A DNA stretch of 8,181 nt, taken from Streptomyces lilacinus (GTDB lineage: Bacteria > Actinomycetota > Actinomycetes > Streptomycetales > Streptomycetaceae). Shown one piece after another: positions 1-4,768 of the stretch. Location of the stretch: positions 1 through 8,181 of the forward strand of contig KL569457.1 of assembly GCA_000715685.1 (NCBI GenBank), in the 5' to 3' direction. The notes below the pieces were generated by a model that was not told the DNA's origin, made no database searches, and saw nothing but the letters and a program-made list of their open reading frames with translations. Position numbers and translations under genes: made by a program. Each line of letters opens with the position of its first letter. Positions within the stretch are counted from its first letter, which is position 1.

Positions 1-99
1 CCTCCCCTCCGCCCCCTCTCCTCCAGATGGCGGGCACCGGCCCCCCGTCTGCCGCAGCCCGGAGCGCGGTCCGGCCCCGGCCGTGGCAAGGGTTGAGGC

Positions 100-1380
100 A
101 TGAAGCCCCTGGTCGTGGTGGTCACGGCGGCGACCCTGTGCGCCCTCACCGCGCCGGCGCCGCCCCGGGCGCGCGGCGCCGGGCACGCGACCCCCGAACG
201 GCCCGCCGCCGTCTCCGCCGTGCCCCGGGGCCGGCCGCCCTCCGGCCCGTGCGCCCTGCGCACCGCCACGCCGCACGTCTCCGAGGGCGCCCGCACCCCG
301 CGCGGCTTCGCCCCCTCCAGCGGCACCGTGCGGGCGGTGACGTTCTTCATCGACTTCCCCGACGCCCCCGCCCGCATCTCCCCGCGCCGCCGGTACGCCG
401 AGTTCTTCCCGGCCGTCGCCGACTGGTACCGCGCCAGCTCCTACGGGCGGCTCGACTACCGCTCCACGCCGGTGCCGCACTGGATCCGCATGTCCCGGCC
501 GTACCGCTCGTACGGCATCACACGCGGCACCCCCTTCGACCCCAACCGGGACGACGGCTACCACGCGATCACCCGGGAGATCCTCGACGCCGTCGACGAC
601 ACGGTCGACTTCCGCCGCTACGACCTGATCAACGTGCTGGCCGCGCCGAACGCCGGGCCGCCCGCCACCCAGGACGTCCGCTCGGTCACCTTCGCCGGCG
701 CCACGACGGGACTGAACACCGACGACGGCGTCCCCATCCGGAACGTCTCCTTCATCTGGAGCCGGCAGACCGGCGACAGCCCCTACCGCGTCCTCAACCA
801 CGAGAACGCCCACAGCTTCGGCCTGCCCGACCTCTATTACGCCGGCCGGGGCCGCGCCCCGAGGACACCCGTGGGCCACTGGGACCCCATGGACGAGGAC
901 TGGGGCCCCTCCAACGACTTCCTCGCCTGGCACAAGTGGAAGCTCGGCTGGCTCGAGCCCGCCCAGGTCCACTGCTTCGCCCGCCCCGGCCGCCGCACCC
1001 TCACCCTGACTCCCACGTCCATCAAGGGCGGCGTGAAGCTGGCCGTCGTCCCCCTCTCCCGCACCCGCGCGCTCACCCTCGAGGCCCGTGCCCCCGGCCG
1101 CCTCGACCGCGCCGTCTGCCGGCCCGGCGTCCTCGCCACGACCGTCTCCGCCGACCTGCCCTCGGGCGCCGGCCCGGTCCGCGCCCTCGACGCCACCCCC
1201 GGCAGCGCCGGCTGCCTCACCACGGACCCCAACGTGACCCCCGCCCTCACCGACGCCCCCTACCGCACCGGCCAGCGCTGCCGGGTGGCCGACGTCACCG
1301 TCGACGTCCTCGGCCACGACCGCCGCGGCAACTGGCGCGTCACCATCACCCGCCGCCCCGGCCCGGCCTCCCCCGCCTGA
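100..1380 (+). CDS. Secreted M6-family metalloprotease (immune inhibitor A-like)
   Basis: A 426-residue protein predicted to be an extracellular zinc endopeptidase. Residues 1-30 look like a Sec signal peptide: one Lys, then a Val/Ala/Leu-rich stretch and Ala-rich cleavage sites. The catalytic motif is HENAHSFGLPDLY at residues 234-246, matching the M6 zinc motif HExxHxxGxxD, with His234 and His238 as ligands and Glu235 as general base. Further M6-like blocks are 'VTFFIDFPD' before it, 'WYRASSYGRLDY' (secretion-domain region) and 'HWDPMDEDWGPSNDFLAWHK' after it. The C-terminal third is a beta-rich tail with several Cys that could form disulfides. The ATG at 100 is preceded by AAGGG (88-92) at suitable spacing. 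Bases 1-99 show no recognisable gene. It is not obviously connected to the lasso cluster beyond the tRNA; substrate unknown. Family call seen from motifs; secretion is inferred. Confidence 0.9.
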   Translation: MKPLVVVVTAATLCALTAPAPPRARGAGHATPERPAAVSAVPRGRPPSGPCALRTATPHVSEGARTPRGFAPSSGTVRAVTFFIDFPDAPARISPRRRYAEFFPAVADWYRASSYGRLDYRSTPVPHWIRMSRPYRSYGITRGTPFDPNRDDGYHAITREILDAVDDTVDFRRYDLINVLAAPNAGPPATQDVRSVTFAGATTGLNTDDGVPIRNVSFIWSRQTGDSPYRVLNHENAHSFGLPDLYYAGRGRAPRTPVGHWDPMDEDWGPSNDFLAWHKWKLGWLEPAQVHCFARPGRRTLTLTPTSIKGGVKLAVVPLSRTRALTLEARAPGRLDRAVCRPGVLATTVSADLPSGAGPVRALDATPGSAGCLTTDPNVTPALTDAPYRTGQRCRVADVTVDVLGHDRRGNWRVTITRRPGPASPA

Positions 1381-1388
1381 CGGCCCCC

Positions 1389-1417
1389 TGACCCACCCCA
1401 CCTCGATCCGCTAACCT
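1389..1417 (+). promoter_or_regulatory. Possible sigma-70-type promoter for tRNA-Arg
   Basis: CTGACC (1389-1394) and TAACCT (1412-1417) are separated by 17 bases and resemble -35 and -10 boxes. They lie about 100 bases upstream of the tRNA, after the protease stop. The match is partial and there is no experimental support, so this is a weak call. Confidence 0.3.
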
Positions 1418-1489
1418 GTCCGTCGAGCGTCCTCACAGGCCCGGCCCGCCCCGAGCGTGCCCGCCGGCCCGGGAGCGCCGCTCACTCTT

Positions 1490-1506
1490 GCCGGAGGCCC
1501 TCCGGC
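1490..1506 (+). other. Short hairpin just upstream of the tRNA
   Basis: GCCGGAG (1490-1496) and CTCCGGC (1500-1506) form a perfect 7-bp stem with a 3-base loop, seven bases before the tRNA 5' end. It could be a weak terminator for the protease transcript or a structure in the tRNA precursor leader. There is no T-run, so the role is undecided. Confidence 0.35.
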
Positions 1507-1513
1507 GAGCCCC

Positions 1514-1586
1514 GCCTCCGTAGCTCAGGGGATAGAGCACCGCTCTCCTAAAGCGGGTGTCGGCAGTTCGAATCTGCCCGGGGGCA
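1514..1586 (+). tRNA. tRNA-Arg (anticodon CCT)
   Basis: All cloverleaf arms are visible. The acceptor stem is GCCTCCG (1514-1520) with CGGGGGC (1579-1585), containing one T-G pair. The D stem is GCTC/GAGC with loop AGGGGATA. The anticodon stem is CCGCT/AGCGG with the seven-base loop CTCCTAA, giving anticodon CCT (1547-1549), which decodes the Arg codon AGG. The variable loop is GTGTC, and the T stem is GGCAG/CTGCC with loop TTCGAAT. The discriminator base is A1586. CCA is not encoded, as is common in actinomycetes. AGG is a rare Arg codon in GC-rich actinomycetes, so this is a minor tRNA. Confidence 0.97.
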
Positions 1587-1592
1587 CGTGCG

Positions 1593-1628
1593 CGAAGGCC
1601 CCGGACCGATCACGGTCCGGGGCCTTCG
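1593..1628 (+). terminator. Strong hairpin terminator after tRNA-Arg
   Basis: CGAAGGCCCCGGACCG (1593-1608) pairs perfectly over 16 bases with 1613-1628 around the tetraloop ATCA. It starts seven bases after the tRNA 3' end. There is no T-run, which is usual for Streptomyces terminators. It could also stop transcription arriving from the convergent ABC exporter gene, whose stop codon lies about 60 bases away. Confidence 0.82.
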
Positions 1629-1634
1629 GCGTAC

Positions 1635-1679
1635 GTCGTGAGGGAGGGCGCCGTGGGGCAAGGCGCCGTGAGGGAAGGC
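1635..1679. repeat. Three imperfect 15-bp tandem repeats
   Basis: Three consecutive 15-base units, GTCGTGAGGGAGGGC, GCCGTGGGGCAAGGC and GCCGTGAGGGAAGGC, fill most of the gap between the tRNA terminator and the end of the convergent exporter gene. They share the pattern GYCGTGRGGSARGGC. They lie outside any convincing coding frame and end eight bases before the exporter stop codon. No function is apparent. Confidence 0.7.
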
Positions 1680-1687
1680 CTCGGAGA

Positions 1688-3553
1688 TCACCCCGTGGAG
1701 GTCGGCAGCAGCTGGGTGCGGGCGAGGTGGGCGTAGAGCTCGTCCTCGCGCAGCAGGCTGTGGTGGGTGCCCCGGGCGCGGATCCGGCCGGCGTCCATGA
1801 CGAGGATGCGGTCCGCGTCCTGGACGGTCGACAGGCGGTGCGCGACGACCAGCACGGTGCACGTGTCGGCGGCTTCGCGCAGGGTCGCGTTGAGGAGGCG
1901 CTCGTTCTCGCCGTCCATCTGGGACGTCACCTCGTCGAGCAGCAGGAGGCGGGGCTCCTTCAGCAACATGCGGGCGATGGCGACGCGTTGGCGCTGGCCG
2001 CCGGAGAGCAGCACTCCGCCGTCGCCGACCTGGGTGTCCAGCCCTTCGGGCAGCGAGTCGACGAAGCCCGCCAGGTTCGTCCTGTCGAGGACCTCCTTGA
2101 TGCGCCGTTCCGAGACGTCGGGCCGGGCGTACACCAGGTTGGAGCGCAGGGTTCCCGCCATGACGGGAGCCTCCTGCTCGACGTGTCCGATCAGGGCCCG
2201 CAGTGCCTCGAGGGACAGATCGGCGGCGTCGCGCCCGAAGAGTCGGAGGGTGCCGCTCTCCGGCCGGTAGATGCGGCCGATCAGCGCGAGGACCGTGGAC
2301 TTGCCGGCCCCGGACGGGCCGACCAGGGCGACGCGGCCGCCCTCCGGGACCTCGAGGCTCACCCGCCGGAGAGCGGGAGAGCCGTCCCTGCCGGGGTAGG
2401 CGAAGTCCACCTCGCGCAGCTCGACGGCCGGGGCCGTCCCGCGCGCGGTGCCGACGGGTCCCCGGGGTTCCGGGATCCTGCCGGGTACGTCCCTGTCGTG
2501 GGCCGGCGGTTCGGCTTCCAACGGCTCCCGCAGGAGTTCCTCGACCCGGGCCAGGGCCGCGCGTCCCGCCTGCACCTCGGCGACCGCGCCGGAGACCGTG
2601 CCGACGGGGACCGCGAGACACATCAGGTACATCAGGAACGCGATGAGATCGCCGATGCCCATCGTCCCCTCGGCCACCCGCACACCGCCGACGCAGAGGA
2701 CCACCACCAAAGAACCCTGAACCGCGAGGGTGACCACCGGCCGGACGACCGCCCGGAGGTGGACCTGCCGCAGTTCGGCCCGGTACGCGGCACGGGCCTC
2801 GGCCACGAGCCGGGCCTCCTCCCGTTCCTCCGCACCGCTGAGCTTGACCGTGCGCACGGCCCGCAGCACGCGCTCCAGCCCCGCGCTCAACCGCCCGAGG
2901 CTGCGCCGGGCCTCGGCTGCCGCGCCGGCGAGGCGCACCGGGACCGCGGCGACCGCGGCCGCCGCCACGGCGAGGCAGCACAGCGTGACCGCCAGCATCA
3001 GCGGATCGAGCGCCGCCATGAGGACCAGCGCCCCGACGAACGTGAGGACGCCCGCGACGGCGTCCGTCGTCCCGCCCGTCAGGGCCCACCTGACCGCTGT
3101 GGTGTCCCCGGACAGCCGCGAGATCAGGTCCCCGGAGCGGTGCCGCTCGTGCGCCGCCGTCGGCCACCGCAGCAGTCGGGCCACGAGCAGGGTGCGCAGC
3201 CTCAGGACGACGCCTTCGCCGATCCTGCCGAGCAGACAGTTCCGTACCGCCTCGGTGAGCGCCTCGGCGAGGAACAGGCCGACGATCAGCGCCAGGGGCC
3301 CGGCCACGGGCCGGGAGGCGGACAGGTCGTGGAACACCCGCTTGACGGCGAGCGGTTGGGCGAGGGTCATCAGCGCCGCCGCCGCGCTGAGCACACATGC
3401 GACGGCGAGGGCGGTCGCCTGGGGACGCGTGTGCGCCAGCAGGGCGCGCAAGGGAGCCCTGTCCGCCTCTGTCGGCCCTGTCGGAACTCTCGGAACTGCC
3501 GGCCCTGTCGTACGGCCCCCGCCGTCACGTCGGTTCTCTCCCCCACCCGCCAC
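1688..3553 (-). CDS. ABC exporter (fused TMD-NBD), likely lasso peptide exporter D
   Basis: A 621-residue half-transporter with a membrane domain (ABC_membrane type, about residues 45-330) followed by an ATPase domain. Seen in the ATPase domain: Walker A GPSGAGKST (412-420), a Q-loop region containing 'GHVEQEAPVMAGTLRSNL', the signature LSGGQRQRV (516-524), Walker B LLLLDE (Asp540, catalytic Glu541), a D-loop that reads SQMD rather than the common SALD, and the switch His572 in VVAHRLSTV. All key ATPase residues are present, so it should be active as a dimer. The GTG start at 3553 is supported by GGGGAG six bases upstream. The roughly 30-residue N-terminal extension is Gly/Arg-rich. Exporters of this type are the usual 'D' component of lasso clusters, giving secretion and self-protection. 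That role is inferred from context, since the gene is separate from and opposite to A-C-B2. Confidence 0.9.
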   Translation of the reverse strand: MAGGGENRRDGGGRTTGPAVPRVPTGPTEADRAPLRALLAHTRPQATALAVACVLSAAAALMTLAQPLAVKRVFHDLSASRPVAGPLALIVGLFLAEALTEAVRNCLLGRIGEGVVLRLRTLLVARLLRWPTAAHERHRSGDLISRLSGDTTAVRWALTGGTTDAVAGVLTFVGALVLMAALDPLMLAVTLCCLAVAAAAVAAVPVRLAGAAAEARRSLGRLSAGLERVLRAVRTVKLSGAEEREEARLVAEARAAYRAELRQVHLRAVVRPVVTLAVQGSLVVVLCVGGVRVAEGTMGIGDLIAFLMYLMCLAVPVGTVSGAVAEVQAGRAALARVEELLREPLEAEPPAHDRDVPGRIPEPRGPVGTARGTAPAVELREVDFAYPGRDGSPALRRVSLEVPEGGRVALVGPSGAGKSTVLALIGRIYRPESGTLRLFGRDAADLSLEALRALIGHVEQEAPVMAGTLRSNLVYARPDVSERRIKEVLDRTNLAGFVDSLPEGLDTQVGDGGVLLSGGQRQRVAIARMLLKEPRLLLLDEVTSQMDGENERLLNATLREAADTCTVLVVAHRLSTVQDADRILVMDAGRIRARGTHHSLLREDELYAHLARTQLLPTSTG

Positions 3554-3788
3554 GTCTTCTCCCCATCGCCGCGACCATACGTCCCCTGCATTTCCGCGGC
3601 GGTGCGGACCGATTCACGATCACGGGACGCAAACGCATTTACGAAATGCGACCGCCTTCGCGATGGGGCGCATGTCAATCCCCCGTATGAGTTGCATCAA
3701 CGCGTCACACCCCGGGCAAGCTCGAGACCGGGCCCGCAGCGTCCAGGGGCATCCGCGCTTTCTTCCACCAACAAGGGGGAGATTCATC
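3554..3788. promoter_or_regulatory. Divergent intergenic region between exporter and small secreted protein
   Basis: This 235-base gap separates two genes transcribed away from each other, so it should hold both promoters. It is locally richer in A/T than its surroundings (3610-3700). TGTCAA (3673-3678) is a possible weak -35 for the plus-strand gene, but I find no convincing -10 at the right distance. On the minus strand TATGGT, about 25 bases before the exporter GTG, is a weak -10 candidate. The clearest element is the palindrome listed separately. Confidence 0.5.
3634..3650. promoter_or_regulatory. Perfect 17-bp palindrome, candidate operator
   Basis: CGCATTTACGAAATGCG consists of 7-bp perfect half-sites (3634-3640 and 3644-3650) around the centre ACG. 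It lies 81 bases upstream of the exporter start and 138 bases upstream of the secreted-protein start. Short symmetric sites of this kind bind dimeric helix-turn-helix repressors. No regulator gene is visible in the window, so the binding protein is unknown. Confidence 0.5.
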
Positions 3789-3992
3789 GTGTCTCGCAAG
3801 ACTGCCGTCATCCGACGAATCGCCGTACTCACCGTTGCCGCCGCCCTGAGCGGGGTGGCGTTCGCCGCCCCCGCCGCCGCAGACGACCCGGTCAGTTCCG
3901 CGGCCCAGAAAGTCGTCGATCTCGGAACCACCGTCGTTACGGTCGTCAACCAGATCTCCGGAGCCGTGGAGAACCCTTCCGGCAACGGATAG
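3789..3992 (+). CDS. Small secreted protein of unknown function within the lasso cluster
   Basis: A 67-residue product starting at GTG 3789, with the strong ribosome binding site AAGGGGGA eight bases before it. Residues 1-31 form a clear Sec signal peptide: SRK and IRR positive charges, a hydrophobic core IAVLTVAAALSGVAFA, and cleavage most likely after AAA31 (or AFA26). The mature part is about 36 residues, has no Cys, and carries a Val/Thr-rich segment (residues 41-60) that could be an amphipathic helix or strand, then an NPSGNG tail. I do not recognise the family; it is not a chaplin and does not resemble a lasso precursor. It sits between the exporter and B1 and is followed by its own hairpin. 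It could be a resident gene that happens to lie in the cluster, or an accessory or immunity factor. Coding status is well supported by the start site, signal peptide and codon bias. Confidence 0.8.
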   Translation: MSRKTAVIRRIAVLTVAAALSGVAFAAPAAADDPVSSAAQKVVDLGTTVVTVVNQISGAVENPSGNG

Positions 3993-4000
3993 CCGGATTC

Positions 4001-4035
4001 CGGTTCCCGTGGTGAATCACCGCGTCCGGGAACCG
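4001..4035 (+). terminator. Hairpin terminator after the small secreted protein
   Basis: CGGTTCCCG (4001-4009) pairs with CGGGAACCG (4027-4035). The loop contains its own small stem, GGTG (4011-4014) with CACC (4018-4021). It begins eight bases after the stop codon of the 3789-3992 gene. There is no T-run. Confidence 0.7.
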
Positions 4036-4037
4036 CC

Positions 4038-4071
4038 GTGAAGCGCAGCCCCGCCAGGTGCTGCGCTTCAC
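4038..4071 (-). terminator. Hairpin terminator after B1
   Basis: GTGAAGCGCAG (4038-4048) and CTGCGCTTCAC (4061-4071) form a perfect 11-bp stem with a 12-base loop. On the minus strand it begins four bases after the B1 stop. Together with the preceding hairpin it separates two convergent genes. Confidence 0.72.
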
Positions 4072-4075
4072 CGAT

Positions 4076-4342
4076 TCAGCGCCCGGTCTCCCGAAGCAGG
4101 CCGGCGGAGCACAGCACGGCGAGCAGCTCGCCCGCATCGTGCCCGGCCGTGGCCCTGTCCACGGCGTAGTCCCGCACCAGGGCTTCGGCGGCGTCGTTCA
4201 CATCACCCTTCTCCAGCAGGGTGCGCAGCACGGTGACGCCCGTGGGATTGAGATTCCAGTAGCGCCCCCTCACCTCGTCCAACAAAACCATTCCGTACTC
4301 GGTTTCCGCCCAAGTGATGTCTCCGGGAAGAGAAAATGCCAT
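4076..4342 (-). CDS. PqqD-like leader-binding protein (lasso B1, RiPP recognition element)
   Basis: An 88-residue protein with the PqqD/RRE fold. The N-terminal part is beta-hairpin-like (residues 10-31, 'ETEYGMVLLDEVRGRYWNLN'). 'LNPTGVTVLRTLLEKG' (31-46) begins the first helix, and the rest is a helical bundle ending 'LLAVLCSAGLL'. In actinobacterial lasso pathways this protein binds the precursor leader, at YxxPxLxxxGxF, and presents it to the B2 peptidase. The start at 4342 has GAGGAGA (plus-strand 4351-4357) at a normal distance. Unlike the usual A-C-B1-B2-D order on one strand, here B1 is transcribed away from A, so the 4343-4507 gap must carry a separate promoter for it. Standing alone, and matched to a precursor with an intact recognition motif, it is very likely functional. 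Confidence 0.92.
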   Translation of the reverse strand: MAFSLPGDITWAETEYGMVLLDEVRGRYWNLNPTGVTVLRTLLEKGDVNDAAEALVRDYAVDRATAGHDAGELLAVLCSAGLLRETGR

Positions 4343-4507
4343 CGGTGCGCTCTCCTCGCGTGAACGTAGGCCCGTGCGCCCCCTTGGAACGCCCGGCTCA
4401 TTCCTTCCCCACGAAGGCGGCCACGATTCCCCGCCCGCACTCGTTTAGCGATGTTGCCGTACGGAGAGAAGCGCTACGGCGCCGACGAGAAAAGGAGTGC
4501 AGCCACA
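4343..4507. promoter_or_regulatory. Divergent promoter region between B1 and precursor A
   Basis: This 165-base gap feeds B1 leftward and A-C-B2 rightward. TAGCGAT (4446-4452) is a possible -10 for A, but no good -35 lies at the right distance. A small inverted repeat, GCCGTA (4456-4461) with TACGGC (4475-4480), would fall in the A 5' leader. On the minus strand TACGTT, just upstream of the B1 ribosome binding site, is a weak -10 candidate. Promoter positions are not firmly supported. Confidence 0.45.
4491..4497 (+). promoter_or_regulatory. Ribosome binding site for precursor A
   Basis: AAAGGAG lies ten bases before ATG 4508 and fixes the precursor start there rather than at the in-frame ATG 4451, which has no comparable site and would add 19 residues unlike a lasso leader. 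Confidence 0.8.
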
Positions 4508-4648
4508 ATGGAGAAGAACTCATCGGTGGCAAAGAAGGACTACGAGAAGCCGACATTGGTCGCGGCCGGCGACTTCAAGGAGGTAACGGGACTGGGCAAC
4601 TCACCGCGCGATTCGGACCTTCTGTACTCACGCTGCAAGCGCGGTTGA
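4508..4648 (+). CDS. Lasso peptide precursor (A)
   Basis: A 46-residue peptide. The leader carries the RRE-recognition motif YEKPTLVAAGDF (residues 12-23), matching YxxPxLxxxGxF of actinobacterial lasso precursors, and then EVT with Thr27. By the rule that Thr is the penultimate leader residue, cleavage falls after Gly28 and the core is LGNSPRDSDLLYSRCKRG (18 residues), with ring closure from Leu1 to Asp7 (7-residue ring) or Asp9 (9-residue ring). If Gly28 is the first core residue instead, Gly1-Asp8 gives the common 8-residue ring. The tail is basic (Arg14, Lys16, Arg17 in the Leu1 register) with a single Cys15. From sequence masses I calculate a cyclised monoisotopic mass of about 2018.01 (Leu start) or 2075.03 (Gly start) before any further modification. 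The next gene is the cyclase. The core matches no characterised lasso peptide that I recall. Confidence 0.92.
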   Translation: MEKNSSVAKKDYEKPTLVAAGDFKEVTGLGNSPRDSDLLYSRCKRG

Positions 4649-4682
4649 GTCGCACCGAGCCGCACGGTCAGGGTGGGGCGGC

Positions 4683-4746
4683 GGGCTCTCGCCCACTGTC
4701 CCGCCCGGACGCGAAGAAAGCCCGGACGGAGAGCCCCGGGCGGACA
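4683..4746 (+). other. Alternative hairpins in the A-C intergenic region
   Basis: GGGCTCTC (4683-4690) can pair with GAGAGCCC (4729-4736). TGTCCCGCCCGG (4697-4708, one C bulged) can pair with CCGGGCGGACA (4736-4746). The two stems interleave, so they are mutually exclusive or form a pseudoknot. A direct repeat GCCCGGAC occurs at 4703-4710 and 4720-4727. Such structures between precursor and enzyme genes can make the precursor message more abundant than the downstream one, which is the likely role here. Confidence 0.55.
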
Positions 4747-4754
4747 AAGAGCAG

Positions 4755-4761
4755 AGAGGGG
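4755..4761 (+). promoter_or_regulatory. Ribosome binding site for cyclase C
   Basis: AGAGGGG lies seven bases before ATG 4769 and selects this start over the in-frame ATG at 4673, which would add 32 Arg/Pro-rich residues that do not fit the family. Confidence 0.7.
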
Positions 4762-4768
4762 CGGAACG

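Noticed and set aside
27..1391. 454-residue open frame on the plus strand in another frame over the protease
   Set aside because: Arg/Pro/His-rich shadow. The 100-1380 frame carries the HExxH motif and signal peptide.
1548..3398. 616-residue open frame on the minus strand overlapping the exporter
   Set aside because: Arg/Gly/Pro-rich composition, no domain, and it lies over the exporter, whose Walker A, signature and Walker B motifs are intact in another frame. It is a GC-bias artefact.
1457..4015. 852-residue open frame on the plus strand across tRNA, exporter and secreted protein
   Set aside because: It reads through the tRNA and its terminator and antisense to the exporter, with no recognisable motif.
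4508..4648. Precursor A as a lanthipeptide or other RiPP precursor
   Set aside because: The leader has the YxxPxLxxxGxF motif and the neighbours are a lasso cyclase, PqqD-like RRE and transglutaminase-like peptidase; no lanthipeptide synthetase is present.
4673..4768. Upstream in-frame start for the cyclase
   Set aside because: It would add 32 low-complexity residues and overlap the A-C hairpins; AGAGGGG before ATG 4769 is the better start.
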